From Nyssa sinensis (lineage: Eukaryota; Streptophyta; Magnoliopsida; Cornales; Nyssaceae), in assembly GCA_008638375.1 (NCBI GenBank), contig CM018043.1, positions 56,810,947 through 56,874,946 on the forward strand: DNA of 64,000 nt, written 5' to 3'. Positions within the stretch are counted from its first letter, which is position 1. Each line of letters starts with the position of its first letter. The position numbers and the translations under genes were made by a program. The notes below the pieces were generated by a model. The model was given only the letters and a program-made list of their open reading frames with translations. It made no database searches and was not told the DNA's origin. Shown here one piece after another: positions 11,901 through 24,055 of this stretch.

Positions 11901-13915
11901 CAATGGACCAACTTTTCAATGGTTTATGCTTCAAAAGGCTGTATAATTGTTACAAGTTTATGTAAGTTAATAATTTAAGACTTATTATGCTTCTATAATG
12001 GAGGTGAGACTTATATTGTTTACACTTTGACTGACTGGAATGATGATTTACTAATTGTTTAGCCTCTCAGCTCAGCATTGGAAACTGAGTTGTGATATGT
12101 GTTTAACATTTAGAGTGGTTTCATATTTGTATGCATTGAGCAAACCATATGCAAGTGTGGTGCCATGTAGGCAATGCTTAAATAACTATGCTTCCCTAGG
12201 TGTGGGTGCAATGGTTTCATATTCGTATGCATTGAGCAAATCATATGCAAGTCTGGTGCTATTTAGGCAATTCTTCAATAACTATGCTTCCCTAGGTGTG
12301 GGTGCAACAAATATACATTATATACTTTAATATATTTACACACACACACATATATATATCTGAAGAGGATGTGAACTAAAAAGATTTTTGCTACTTTAAA
12401 AAATGTGGAATAGTTTTACTGTATCCCCCGATTGTTTTACCTCCTAGAAGCAAATCATATTACACACACACACAGAGCCCTGCTCTTGATGTTCTTAGTG
12501 AATGCCAATCTGAAACCAAAAGCAACCACTGGATTTTTAAGGAATATTTCTTCTCAGACTTATTTGTCATCCATTATAGTTGTATACTGTGCATAGTGAT
12601 CATTGAAATTTAGTTGTTTGTGCTCAACAATTAAGAGGTCCCACCTAATAAATATACATGGTGAGAAATTGGAATGGTTGACTGATTTTGAACCATTTTG
12701 ATTTACAATGTGATATTAGAATTTTAAATAGAGTTGAAATTGTGATCCTGTTGATCCTCAGCATTGAGACCATTGGGAGACGTGTTGTGCCACTAGGACA
12801 TTTTTTGCTATGGGAGACGAGTAGAGAAAAGAAGATAAACTGGTGCAAATAGAAGAGAGAAGATCTCATTGATATCAACTCAACAAAGCCTTATCCCAAT
12901 TATTTGGGGATCGGTTACATAAATCTCATCTCGCCTGTTCTTATTTTTTTACGATCATTCTCTTAGTTGAACCATACATTATCATATTTTTTTAACTACT
13001 TCTACCAAAGTTTATTTTGGTCGTCCTTGCCCCCTACATGACCTTCAATATTAACCATGTTGCTCTTCATTATTGGTGCATTTCCTTGGTCTTTTTTGTA
13101 TATGACCATACCACTGTGACCATTTCTCTCTCATTTTATCTCTCATAGGTGTTACTCCTATCATTTCACAAATGTGTTTATTTTTAATTTTATCTTTTAT
13201 TCTCTCAAACTGCACATTAAAAAAAAAGTCGATAGAAGAGAGAGGATATCTTCTTGGGTATATTGAAGTTCTCACCTCAATAATGAAGTGATATTGAGAC
13301 AAGTAGAAAATTGAAATACAAAGTATTAAGGTCTGTTAGAAAGGGGTTTGGGTGGTTAACATTATTGTAGTTCTGTTCCCCCTATCCACTCTCTTTTCCA
13401 AAATAAAGCAATAAAGGTGGTCCTTATCTAGATGTACAAATGGTGAAATTGATTTCTCTCCTTTTCTCTTATATTAAGCGATGAACCAAAAACTACATAA
13501 ATACATGGCACAAGTGCAACCGAGGTGTTTGCAAATCCATATGAAAAAATTACGTGTCCAAAGGGCTGATTGGACCCTTAATAGTTCTTATCAGTTACCA
13601 ACTTTCATCTAGGGCCTAATGCAGGCATGCCAGACAATATGCAGTCTAATCAGTCAATGCATGGCCTTGAATACATTAGTGTGATGCTTTAAACATTTGT
13701 TTTATCTCATCTCTGTGGCATCAAGTTCTGAACTGTGGTTTTGTTACACTTAGGTTGTTGAGAGTGGGGGAAAGAACATTGAAGTTGCTGTGATGACGAA
13801 GGATCATGGTCTGCGGCAACTTGAGGAAGCTGAAATTGATGCTATTGTTGCTGAAATTGAAGCAGAAAAAGCAGCTGCTGAGGCTGCAAAGAAGGGCCCT
13901 CCCAAGGAAACATAA
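8929..13915 (+). CDS. PAD1: 20S proteasome alpha subunit PAD1 (alpha type-7 / alpha4 position)
   Basis: Three exons: 8929-9101, 9936-10350 and 13754-13915, giving 249 residues, close to the family length of 250. The start [20 protein letters not shown] is the alpha-subunit N-terminal signature that gates the 20S ring. The first junction splits an Arg codon (AG|A) to give [13 protein letters not shown]; the second is phase 0 ([11 protein letters not shown]). The C-terminus is a charged Ala/Lys/Glu helix ending GPPKET. Alpha subunits are non-catalytic; they form the outer rings of the proteasome core in cytosol and nucleus. No frameshift or stop is present, in contrast to several neighbours. 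Intron 2 is long (3.4 kb) and carries a 96-bp duplication and a LINE remnant. Confidence 0.97.
12117..12308. repeat. two-copy 96-bp tandem duplication in PAD1 intron 2
   Basis: Copies start at 12117 and 12213, both at 'ggtttcatatt', and both run to 'ccctaggtgtgggtgcaa'. They differ at only a few positions, so this is a recent local duplication. Non-coding. Confidence 0.85.
12880..13302 (-). mobile_element. LINE (non-LTR retrotransposon) 3' remnant
   Basis: The minus-strand translation of 13051-13302 includes [20 protein letters not shown], the R-W-x-GH segment near the C-terminus of plant LINE reverse transcriptase proteins. Downstream on the same strand (12880-12935) is 'aattgggataaggctttgtt', the 3' tail motif common to one plant LINE group. 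It lies antisense within PAD1 intron 2. It is truncated at the 5' end and broken by stops; no target duplication was resolved. Confidence 0.7.
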
Positions 13916-15452
13916 TGGCTTAAGCTCCCAAAGAAGGGCCCTTTCCAAAGCTTTTCCTTATTTTTTTTCCCCTCTTGCCCATGGATTGTTCTCCATCTTG
14001 AAAATTTCTTCATTTACTGGGACAAAATTCTATTCAGTGTCTTGTGTTGATTAGAATAGACTTCAGAATCTTCTCAATATAATGGCTTAGGGGCTGCAGC
14101 ATATTGTTCTTTAGTTAAATCATTAATCAACAAAGTTGCAGGGAATGGATTTATTATACAGGAAGTATTATGTTTTGAATCGTCCAGTACATTAGAAGAT
14201 TAATATGGTATTTATTGGTATATGCAGTCTGTTGTCGACTTTACTCGAAATGGCATTCAATGTGGAGCTTCCCAAAATTCTTCATATTTTCCCTCTCGTT
14301 GCAATTGTTGGATTGTGTTGCTTATGTCTTACCTATAGTCTCGTCAGGCTCACAACCCATGGATGTGCAACTTTTGACGGCAGTTTGGAGGCTTTGGCCA
14401 CTATAATGGCTGCCTTGCATGCCATGTAGCAAGTGCTCTAACCATGCCGGTCAGACGCTTTTGCCTCTTTTTTTGTCTGGTAGTCTTGGACATAATGCAT
14501 GTTGAAACAGTTCAACTGACACTGGTAGTCTCCGGCAATGTTTGCTATTATAGCGAGAGCAATGTTACTGTCAGTTGCGTGCTGGTGCTTGATGCATGCA
14601 CTGTACCAATGACGATGATGTTGCGAGATTTTCAAATTTCACGACTGATTCTAACAATTCTCTTGTAATAATGTTTAATCTTCCAATCCAATGTCCTCCA
14701 ATAGTCTTGTAATCTATTACATGCAATCCAATGTCCTCCAATAGTCTCGAAGAAATCTATTACATGCATGAATTTCAAGGTCTTTTTCTTGCGATAGAAC
14801 TCAATTTGTTCATCTGATGTGAAATTTGAAGGTGAAAAAAAAAATCTAAAAAAAGAAAGAAAATTAATCACAAGGTATTATTTATGGGAATAGCAATTTT
14901 CTTATTTGAAATATAAGGAAAATTATAGCTTGGATTGATTAATCATTTTCAGAAGTCTTGCCCTCACGGATTTCGAACTTGTGACCCTCTCATTTTTAAG
15001 CTGTCATTGATCCAAATGTGTAAGTTTGGTTCAAATTTCTTTAATCTTCTCAAATTCATGTTATAAAAATTTGAGATGCTTCTTACAAAAATAATAATGC
15101 TAGAATTTGTATTCTAAAATCTTATGTAAAATAAATATGGTAATGATGTGTGCTATATCAGTGTATCATACATAATTTTTTAAACTTAAAAATGTGGTAC
15201 TCAAGCAAAAATGAGAGGTTATTTTATCTTTATTTTTAAAAATAAAGAGGGTGAGGAAAGAAAGGAAAAGATTTGAATGCTTATTTTGCTCGAATAATAA
15301 AATTAATAATTACTCATCTTGTTTTTATTTTTTAAAACAAGTAAATTTCTATTTTAACTTTTTTATTTCACATAATATTTTTTTTTATTTTTTTCATAAT
15401 AAGATGAGAGGATTATACTATTTTTTTTCTCTTTTCTCCTCTCATTTATATC
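13916..15452. other. PAD1 3' UTR and intergenic DNA with a 40-bp direct duplication
   Basis: No gene is supported. At 14684-14763 a 40-bp unit beginning 'caatccaatgtcctccaata' is repeated twice with small differences. The remainder is AT-rich; 15245-15452 is strongly purine/pyrimidine-biased. Confidence 0.5.
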
Positions 15453-15734
15453 TCACTTGAATTGAAGTCTTCGTTCCCGTGTAAAAGCAAACTTTTCAAA
15501 TTCATGACCAACTTTTCCTTCAGAGATCTTACAACGAACATGAGTTTTTCTATTGTAAATTAGTATGGAGCAATTAACGAATTTCGGCGAAATAGAAAAT
15601 TTACGTGACCAAATTTTCCTGTTCAAAAGAAGAGAAATCTTCTTCTTCATTCTCAACTGAAATGCTTCAACAAAACTGCCCTTCCATATAGATCGTCGTA
15701 TCATGAATTCAGAATTTCTTTGCTTCGATTCCAC
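15453..15734 (-). pseudogene. rps19: RPS19-like ORF of mitochondrial type (nuclear copy)
   Basis: An uninterrupted 93-codon minus-strand ORF. From the second Met it reads MIRRSIWKGSFVEAFQLRMK, then carries NRKIWSR, IYNRKTHVRCKISEGKVGHE and FAFTRERR. These are the conserved blocks of plant mitochondrial ribosomal protein S19, which binds 16S-type rRNA in the small subunit. It ends four residues after RERR, about 10-12 residues short of the usual C-terminus. The usual mitochondrial neighbour rps3 is not downstream, so this is not a simple mitochondrial DNA insert. It could be a decayed nuclear-transferred gene, the last exon of a working nuclear RPS19, or a fragment moved by a transposon. Several normally conserved positions are changed. 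No transit peptide is visible upstream, which favours a pseudogene. Confidence 0.72.
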
Positions 15735-16663
15735 CCTACTTCAATTAAAACTAGCTCCTACTCATTCTTGGAATTGAATGAAAAGGAGAGGAAAGAAAAA
15801 ATGAAAGTAGTTTATTTCATACTTAGTTTAAAAATAGGAAAGAAAAGAAAAAAAAGAGAGAGGGAATCTTTAACTCTTATTAAATTTATTTTGCTCTCTT
15901 TTTAAAAGTGAAAAAGACGAACAAAAAAGATTAATGGGTTATTAATTACCTATTTTACTTCTCTATACTTACATAATTAAAACACTCTCTTTTTGTTTTT
16001 TTTTTTTTTCTATCTTTTTCGAACAAGATGAGATGATAACATTATCTTTTTCTTTCTTTTCCTTCGTCAATTATCCAAACTTAAAAAAATGATTACACTT
16101 TCTTCTCCTCTTTTCCTCTTTCATAATTAATGGTATTATCTCTTTTCTGTCTCATTTTACTATTCAAAGTAGTGGAATAATCATATACCACAACTTCTTT
16201 AATAAAAATTATATTTTATGCTGGTGAGATTTAAATGATTTAAGTCAATTAAAAATAACAAACATTAAATAAAATAATAATTTTTTTTGTTTGTTTATAT
16301 TTTTAAATACAATTTTTTAATTTTAAAACGTGTCATACATGTTTGACAAGTTATTAATTTTAATTTTTTATAATTTAAATTATTATATTCAAATACATTT
16401 TCACAATTCTTAAAAAATTAATTACAAAATTTTTAAAAATATTTTTTAAAAAATTATATTTAAATCATTATCCAAACGCAGCCTTATCTCATCTAAACCC
16501 AGTTATCCCCACGTCCAAACGACCCTCCTCGTAACTAATCTTTTCCTCTACTTCCTTTCTGTGCTGGTCCAAACGAAAAGTAAATGACTGTTATGGCCTC
16601 GTTCAGCATACTTTTCTGAGATCAAGAAGTACCAAGAACCGGAAAATTGAGCAATCGACGACA
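15735..16663. other. AT-rich intergenic DNA before the small unknown gene
   Basis: Poly-T and purine tracts. The sequences on the two sides of the RPS19-like ORF (15245-15330 and 16015-16080) are loosely inverted with respect to each other ('catcttgttt' versus 'aacaagatgag'). The relation is too weak for a confident transposon call. The leader of the next gene probably starts near 16590. Confidence 0.4.
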
Positions 16664-19600
16664 ATGAAAGACGATTACGAGGTAATGAGTCTGCTGTCTT
16701 TGTAGTTTAAATTTAATCCTCCCCTCCAACGACGTTTATAATCACCACCAATTTCCTCTGAAATCTCAACCTAAAGAATCCCCAAATATGCACATTAATT
16801 TTAGATGTTTGATCTTCTGTTGTCAACCCTAAATAGATTGTTGGATCACCCCGCAAATCAAATTGTGTAATATCTGTTAATAGATTCTAGTGGTTTAAGC
16901 TTGTCAACATTTGGATCACCAGACGCGCGCACATACATATATGTATATTTGTTTGTTATGTATGTATTATATATTGCAACCCTAGAAATTGTAACTGATA
17001 TTTGAAACAATTGACATCGTATAACTAGTTGTGTTGTGCAATAGTCTGTTCATCTATATATATGGGAAACTTCTATCCGATCATTTCTGTTTTTTTTAAT
17101 CACCATCGCCATTTTACTGTTTAGCTGTATGTGTTTGCGTGGATTGATCGAGTCCTGCAAGTTGGGTGAGGACTTATAACTGAATTTAACAACTATTTAA
17201 TACTAATTATGTGGAAGTTCTGGTTGGATTGTGTTGTAAAAAGTTTAAAATTTATCCGCTGAGCTGCTTAGAAAAATCACTGGTGGGAGGACTTATTGTC
17301 ATGTTTAGAGAAGTTAAAGATGTTATTATTTTGATATTAAATCACCATATAATGCTTAATTCATCATTTGATTGGTAAATCCAGATTTACACCCACCTCC
17401 TTCAGTTCCATATATCTGTAACATTTGTGGTATTCTTTTCCTGTGCTTTTTGTTACTGCACAAGAAGTTTTTTTATTAACTTTATGAGATTTAAAATTTA
17501 ATATTCTTGTTCAATTTCTCAGCGATCAAGTAGTGGTCAAGGCTTTCTTTATCTAAAATATTGGTAGTCCTTTTTTTATTTATTTTTTCTCCTTGAAATC
17601 CTATGCCGTGGTCATATTGCTCTTGTATTGATCTTCTGCTCTGTCAGTTGCATGTCAGATTGGTGCAGTCCTAGTAATGTTGCTAAATGCCAATCACGAT
17701 GAGATTGACCTAAAATTGGTGGTTTCACCTAAAATGGTGATCAAGGCTTTCTTCATCTAATATATTGGTAGTCCTTTTTTTTCCTTTCCTGAAATCCTAT
17801 GTCATGGCCATCTTGCTTTTGTATTGATCATCTGCTGCTGTCGGTTGCTAGTCGGACTAGTGATGTTGCTGATAACGATGAAATTCACCTAAAATTGGTG
17901 GTTTCCATAGAAGCAAAGACACCAAAAGTATTTGCTTGACTCTTGTTGCCCTTCCCCTTGTGCCCCTAAAATTTTCACCTCACTTCTGATCAAGCTTTAC
18001 AGATCATTCTCATCCTATTGACGAGGGGGCATCAATAAAATTGTCAGTGTCCACTATTTACAAGAGGTTTTGCTAATTTATTTGGTAATATTTCATCTCT
18101 AAAGTAGCTTATCCATGTAGATTTGATTTTCTTGTATTTTGCTAAATTGTGTAAGTGTTTCAAAAGTATCGGATTAGACAAGTTTCATCCTAAAATTTAG
18201 CCAGCATGGTTAACAGTAAACTTAATACATTATGTCTTGTTATCAGCTTCTCCTAGTTACACACACTTATGTGTATACATTCTGACTACCTAGGTGTAGT
18301 TTTCATCTTTTACTTGTAATGGTTCCTGTGAAATACATGCTTTCCTGAAATTTTTAACTTCAGATAATAAAATTTTCTAAATGTGTTAAGCAAAAAATAT
18401 GCCATGCCTACAGAAAAAGTCTTGCCAGTCTGTGCTGGGGAACAGAAAATTTATGACATTGTTTTATTTTTTTTAACACGTTCTTTAATTAGGATTTGAA
18501 TTGAGGGTGTACAAATTCTAGCATGTGCTACTGTATCTGGCAAGCTAAAATTACTTTCTGTTGATAATTTGTGTTGTTGTTATGTCACATTTTGGAAATC
18601 ACTTCTAGATATCAATAAATTTCCCTGGAATATCATTGTCTGTGGGTGTCAGTGTGCGCTTGTGTGAGTTTTGTTCTTGGCATGTTGTTCCTCCTCTTCC
18701 TTTTAGTTTTTTTTTTTCTTTTTTTTCTTTTTCATGAATGTTCTTTCAAGACTTTGAACTCCATAACTATATGGGGACATATAATGGTTCTTGTAGATGA
18801 CAAAATGCCACATGTGTGTTCCATAAACAAGCAATACACTATGCATGCGTAGATTGTTTTTAATATTAGCATGCCAGGAAATGCAATCCATTGAGTAGAT
18901 TTTGATTTGCAGCCTTCTCGATCGTAGTTGGCTGTGAATGAACCTGTTTTATTGGCTGGGTGTAGTGTGGCTTTGAGGTTGAAAATGTAGTCTGGCATCT
19001 GCACTCTTACCAATTGCCCAAAAAAGTAAAAATCTAGTGAAATGGTTAGAAAATTCTATGGATGTCTAACTTCACAAAAAGGGAAAATTCTGGTGAAATG
19101 GTGGGGAAATGTACATGGATTAACAATAGTAATATTGTCATGTATGGCTAGATCATTGACACACAAATGTATCTTGTCTATTGCACTAGTTTTCAATCCA
19201 TGCCTCTTGTTTATAGAAATTCTAGATATGGTAATCCTGGACATCGGGCATCTTATAAAGCTCATAGAATTTCAATATGTAGACGGGATACAAAAGGAAG
19301 GACTTTTATTTATTTATTTTGAACTTCATATTTCTGCAGTCTCGTTAAATTTGATCTATTTTTGGAGTGGTAGTTGATGCTGGAGTGGTCTGCATCAATT
19401 ACTTTTTTATTGTGAGAAATTTCATTTAAAATCCTCCATATTGGTGGTCTTTGTCATTATTTTAATCCCGAATAGCAAAATATATCCGCAGACAGAAGAA
19501 AAGAAGCAAGCTGCTGCTGATGTTTTGTTTCAGTATTCAAGATTTGTGATGGCATGTATTGGAAATCAAGTTCGGCCTTGCGACTTGAGGTTGCATTTAA

Positions 19601-20069
19601 TGAAGGTAATACGGATATCCTTGCTCAAATTCTTCTTAGCAAGATTAGCAATTGTGTGTTTGTTTATTTATTTTGGCTCTGTCAATCTACAGAAAAATTT
19701 GTCAAAAATTTCCTTTTTATATGGGGGTGGTAGCAATGAGCTAATTAGGGTGGCCATAGGTAATAAAAACCAAGGTGTACTACAGGTTTCAGCCCATTAG
19801 ACAATGCACCAAATAGACGAAGACAATGAAAACCAATTTTAGACAATGTACCTGATTCTTGTTTTGGTGATTCTGGATTAAAAGCTTTTGTCTATGATTT
19901 AGTTTTTTATTTTTATTTCTTAAAATCATTTCAGGAGATCTCGGGGATGCAAACTTCTCTAAAGAAGAGGGAGTCATCCCAAATTAGCCGCTTCTCCCGA
20001 TGCAATGGGTGAATCGTCAAGCTCCTGGTATAGCCAGACTTGATAAAGCCTGACAGTTTTCGAGCGTAG
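16664..20069 (+). CDS. small conserved plant protein of unknown function, with three apparent 1-base insertions
   Basis: Exon 1 16664-16681 (MKDDYE), exon 2 19492-19605 (TEEKKQAAADVLFQYSRFVM, then IGNQVRPCDLRLHLMK) and exon 3 19935-20069; junctions are phase 0 with clean GT-AG. I recognise this as a short plant-conserved family, but no function is known to me. Read literally, exon 3 stops at 20010-20012. The expected tail is present in shifting frames: AASPDAMGESSS, then GIARLDKA, then DSFRA and a stop at 20067-20069. Each shift is cured by removing one base, near 19981-19986, 20023-20026 and 20049-20050. The full protein would be about 85-90 residues, with an Ala/Ser-rich acidic C-terminus. 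Intron 1 is long (2.8 kb). Either the sequence has errors here or the copy is decaying. Confidence 0.7.
17533..17915. repeat. two-copy direct duplication (about 202 bp) in intron 1 of the small unknown gene
   Basis: Both copies begin near 'ggtcaaggctttctt' or 'gatcaaggctttctt' (17533 and 17735). They share 'atattggtagtccttttttt', 'gaaatcctatg' and 'cacctaaaattggtggttt'. They have diverged by substitutions and small indels, so the duplication is not recent. Confidence 0.7.
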
Positions 20070-20685
20070 TTTCAAGGGGATTGATATGCTCGGGCGATCC
20101 ACGTATCACTTTATTTCTGTTTTTTTTTTCCTCTCCACTCTTGTCCCTTCTGTTAAAACTCAAAAATATGTTGTATTCTTTACAGTAGATTTGGGCAATG
20201 TGCCATTGCAGATGATATCTTCATTAGCTTTCATGGAGGATGTGTAAACCATGGTCTCTTATATTGGCTAAATTCTATTAGATAGTTATTATCTAGTAAA
20301 TTTCGCGAATTACAGAGTATTTTTGGTATGCCAAACATCTCCTTAGGCTGTTTGTATTTATATTCCAAGATCAAAATTGGTAATTGAGAGAGCAAAAATC
20401 ACATATGCACAAGAATAACCGCAGTAGGGACAAGGTTTTATTGTGCTCGCGCGTGTGCACGTGCGTGAAATTTTAAAATGAAATGAATATTATTAAAGGT
20501 AAAAACAAAAATATTATTAATGAGAAAAATGAAAATAGCTGTCTTGTATGTCGAGAAGTTTGAAAATTTATAATACATATAATGTAATATTATTGCTATA
20601 ATAATAAAAAAAATTATTAATGGTAAAATGAAAATAGCGTTGTTACTTGGCATGTGTAATTTTTTATTGTCAGCTAACTCATATA
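20070..20685. other. 3' flank of the small unknown gene
   Basis: AT-rich; no gene or repeat that I can support. Confidence 0.4.
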
Positions 20686-20947
20686 CTCCATCCTGTCTCG
20701 AATTAATAGTCCCTTTTGAAAAAATTAATTTTTTATTTTGGACAATCATTTAATACTTTTACACTTGATTAAGAGGATAAATTTACAAAACTAACCTGTA
20801 TTCACATTAAGTAGTACATTCACATTAAATTTGTAAGGGTAATTTGAAAATTTTATAATTATTTATACTATTAACTTTTTAAACAGGACTTTTATTATGG
20901 GATATCTCAAAATAGAATAAGAGACTTTTAATTTGGGACAGAGGGAG
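20686..20947. mobile_element. Stowaway-like MITE (Tc1/mariner)
   Basis: 262 bp, starting CTCCATCCTGTCTCGAATTA and ending in the inverse of CTCCCTCTGTCCCAAATTAA, flanked by TA on each side (20684-20685, 20948-20949). Terminal inverted repeats beginning CTCC, a TA target site and small non-coding size are the marks of plant Stowaway elements. Confidence 0.88.
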
Positions 20948-22127
20948 TATGTTGTAACAAAGAGAACCCAATCTATTTTACCGTTCTTGGGTCCCCAGTA
21001 CTATTTGGTCTATTTTTTGGGAATTATTATCAGCTAATTTTACGAAATCAAGTTAAAGGACAAAATGAAATGAAAATTTATATGGCTGAATTAAATGTAC
21101 AAAGATGAAAAATATTTATAATTATAAACTACCATTAATGATTAAAATGAAATAAAAATGTTATACAAATTAAAAAAAAAATGTTTTACTCAACTTGAGG
21201 ACGGATCTGTTTTATTATACCTTAGAGATCATTTTTGGACCGTGAAAATATCATCTCTCCCCTAGTGAGGGAGATAACCGGATAATGTATAGATGGTGAC
21301 ATATCGCTATGGTAATCATTAGGGGTAAAAGTAAAAAATTAAAAAAAATTAAAATAAATACAAGTACAATAATTGTAAATAATTTGAAATTTTAAGTTTC
21401 AGACAACACAACGCTCACCTATTTTATAAGTAATTTGTATACATTTGTAGGGAATAGGTTTGATTTAAAAAATTAATCAAGTTTTTTAAATTGAGGGGAT
21501 ACTCCTATTTTAACTCCAAAATTCCATTAATTTGGATTTCCAATAATTTTTAATAAATTTTATTGAATTTATAAACATGATTTAATACAAATGATTATTT
21601 TTTATATTAATTTTTATGTTTAAGAAAATGTTTATTTATTCTTACCTGTTTTCACAAGTAAAATACATTTAAAACATAAAATATAAAAATAGCCCAGGAA
21701 TTTTTTTTTCATGTGTTATAGGGGTACAGAAGGAGAAAAATTAAGTAACACAGGATGTGAGCACGATAATGTATTGTGCATAGGGGACAAATAAAATTAT
21801 ACTAGACCGTAGGGATGCATTTTGCAAATAGCCCGTTCTTTAGGGGGAAAAAATAAGAAGGGGAGCAACGGCTAGTCGGTAAAACGGTAATCTGCAACGG
21901 TCGAAAAATTCAAAAGCTTCCTCCATTCAGTACCTGGCTTATTTAGACCGTTCCTTCACTCTCCACTGTCTGTACCCTCTCTCTCTCTCTCTCCCCCTCC
22001 ATCTCTTACGTATCCATACTCTTCCTTCTTCTTCACTCGCTCTTGGCCCACAGTACAGTCTTCATTCCACATATCTGCTTCATCTGAACATCACTGCCCC
22101 AAAAGGAAAAAGAAAACTAGAATCAAG
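20948..22127. other. intergenic DNA and POLLENLESS3-like promoter/leader
   Basis: AT-rich to about 21840 with no gene. A (CT)n tract at about 21976-21993 and a pyrimidine-rich stretch up to 22090 are typical of plant core promoters and 5' UTRs. They probably mark the transcription start region of the gene at 22128. Confidence 0.5.
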
Positions 22128-24055
22128 ATGTTGCAAGACATGTGGAATGCTCCGCCTGGTTTCAGACCCACTAAATCCGCACCTTCTTCACCAGCCAAGC
22201 CTCTTGGTGTCTCCAGAACTCGCTCTGAGTCCTTTCATATTACCCACAAAGTCCCAGTAGGTGACACGCCATATGTTAGAGCAAAAAATATTCAGGTAAG
22301 TTCATGGGTCTCATCAAAATACGGCCATAATTGGTTAAAAACAGTATTGTCCTTCTTTGATTTTTGGTTTATCTAATGGGTCTCCTTGGCTTTGTTTGTT
22401 TTTTATTTAATCTAATTTTTTGATTCATTTGATAGGTAGTTATGGTTTATTTTGGTGTTTTCTTGTTTTGGTTATTGATTAAGTGATGTTTTGGGTTATG
22501 GTGTTTTGTTTATCAGTTGGTAGAGAAGGATCCAGAAAAGGCAATACCCATGTTTTGGGCAGCCATCAATGCTGGAGATAGAGTAGACAGTGCTCTGAAA
22601 GATATGGCTAATTGTAATGAAGCAACAGAATCGAGCCGAAGAGGCCATTGAGGCCATTAAGTCTCTGAGAAGTAGATGTTCAGATCAAGCTCAAGAGTCT
22701 CTTGATAACATCCTATTGGATCTTTACAAGGTACTACTTAAGACTTCTCCACTACTTGGCCTCAATTGATTAACAACTTCTCAAGACTAAAAGAATTTAT
22801 CTTTTTATTATACATAATAAACAGAGATGTGGGAGATTGGATGACCAAATAGCACTATTGAGGCACAAATTGTTCTTGATTCAACAAGGAATGGCTTTTA
22901 ATGGGAAGCGGACTAAGACAGCCCGTTCTCAAGGGAAGAAATTTCAGGTTTCTGTTGAACAAGAAGCCACTCGATTGCTGGTAAGAGCTTGTTGTATTTC
23001 TGTTCTTATTTGACACTGAATGGGGAGGGAGAAAATAGCTTCTCTGCTTGCGGTGTAAGGCTGTGTATATCTAACCTTCCTCGGACCCCGCATTGGTGGG
23101 AGCCTCTTGCACTGGGTCTATCCTTTTATTTGACACTAACAAGAAGGAAATATGTATGTTTGCAGGGGAACTTGGGGTGGGCATTGATGCAGCAGAGCAA
23201 CTACATTGAGGCAGAAGATGCATATCGCAGGGCATTATTGATTGCACCAGACAATAACAAGATGTGCAATTTGGGTATCTGTTTGATGAAACAAGGTAGA
23301 ATTGCTGAGGCCTAAAGAGACTCTCCGGCGAGTGAAACCGGCAGTTGTAGATGGCCCTAGAGGTGTGGATTCCCATCTCAAGGCCTATGAGAGGGCGCAA
23401 CAAATGCTCCGTGACCTCGAATCTGAAATCATGAATAAGGGCAGTGGTGATAGGGTTGAACAGAGTAAGCTGTTCGATGCCTTCCTTGGTTCTTCCTCTA
23501 TTTGGCAGCCTCAACCTTGCAAGGAACACTCTGTATTGTCAACAACAAATTCATTCAAAACCCAAGATGAGTTTCCTGATGAGAACATCAATGAGAACAT
23601 AATAGCAAACTCAATGGTTCCTCCGGGGCAAAAAGCTGTCAAACCAGTGATGATCATTCAAGGGAAACTCACTCAATATTGACGCACCGCCATTTTATTC
23701 ATCAAAGTTTGTTAAGGACCCATCTGGTAACCAACTTCATGAGAGGCTCAAGAGAACAAGGTCTGGAAATGCTACTAATTTAATCAGAGCAAACGAAATG
23801 GGGGAGCTCGGGAAGCCATTTTCTGAACCAGAAAATAAGACGAGAAGGCGATCTCAATCACCGGAAAAAGGAGGGGAAAAATGGACAGAGTTGCTGCCTG
23901 ACAGCAAGGATTTTGAAGAGGCCATTATTGCCTCTGTTTTGGGTTCAAGTAATGAAAATGGTAAGGTGGTTGAAACAGGGATCTTTCAGAGGAAAATTGA
24001 TAAGAGGTTGAAGGTTTTTCAAGATATTACACTATCTTTGAGTCCAAGAGCCTGA
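22128..24055 (+). CDS. POLLENLESS3-like (MS5/TDM1/SDI family) TPR protein, with three apparent 1-base insertions
   Basis: Exons 22128-22295, 22517-22730, 22825-22980 and 23166-24055, all phase 0. It starts MLQDMWNAPPGFRPTKSAPS, the family's conserved N-terminus, followed by VPVGDTPYVRAKNIQ. TPR-type helices follow: EKDPEKAIPMFWAAINAGDR in exon 2, NLGWALMQQSNYIEAEDAYR in exon 4. Three frame breaks each need one base removed: 22610-22611 (before IVMKQQNRAEEA), 23313 (a premature TAA after GRIAEA) and 23674-23680 (before DAPPFYSSKF). Corrected, it is about 474 residues. The family includes MS5/TDM1, which controls meiotic exit in pollen, and SDI1/SDI2 in the sulfur response; this long form looks most like POLLENLESS3-LIKE 2, whose function is less clear. 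Convergent with the APX3-like gene. Confidence 0.9.
23021..23124 (+). mobile_element. 5'-truncated SINE (TS/Au-like 3' part)
   Basis: It carries 'gtgtaaggctgtgtatatct' and 'ggaccccgcattggtgggag' followed by a pyrimidine-rich end. This closely matches the conserved 3' region of the tobacco TS / Au class of plant SINEs as I remember it. It is flanked by a near-perfect target duplication, 'ttatttgacact' (left from 23008, right from 23126). It sits in the third intron of the POLLENLESS3-like gene. Confidence 0.7.

Noticed and set aside
14945..15020. Possible SINE with 'gttcgaaatcc' box B on the minus strand
   Set aside because: Only one box is convincing; there is no box A at correct spacing, no tail and no duplication.
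19042..19377. 111-codon ORF in intron 1 of the small unknown gene
   Set aside because: No recognisable domain, compositionally intron-like, and the flanking splice sites explain it as intron.
22600..23700. Programmed ribosomal frameshifting as an explanation for the POLLENLESS3-like frame breaks
   Set aside because: Three shifts in one protein, plus similar ones in three unrelated genes, no slippery site, and no such habit known in these families. Sequence error or decay is simpler.
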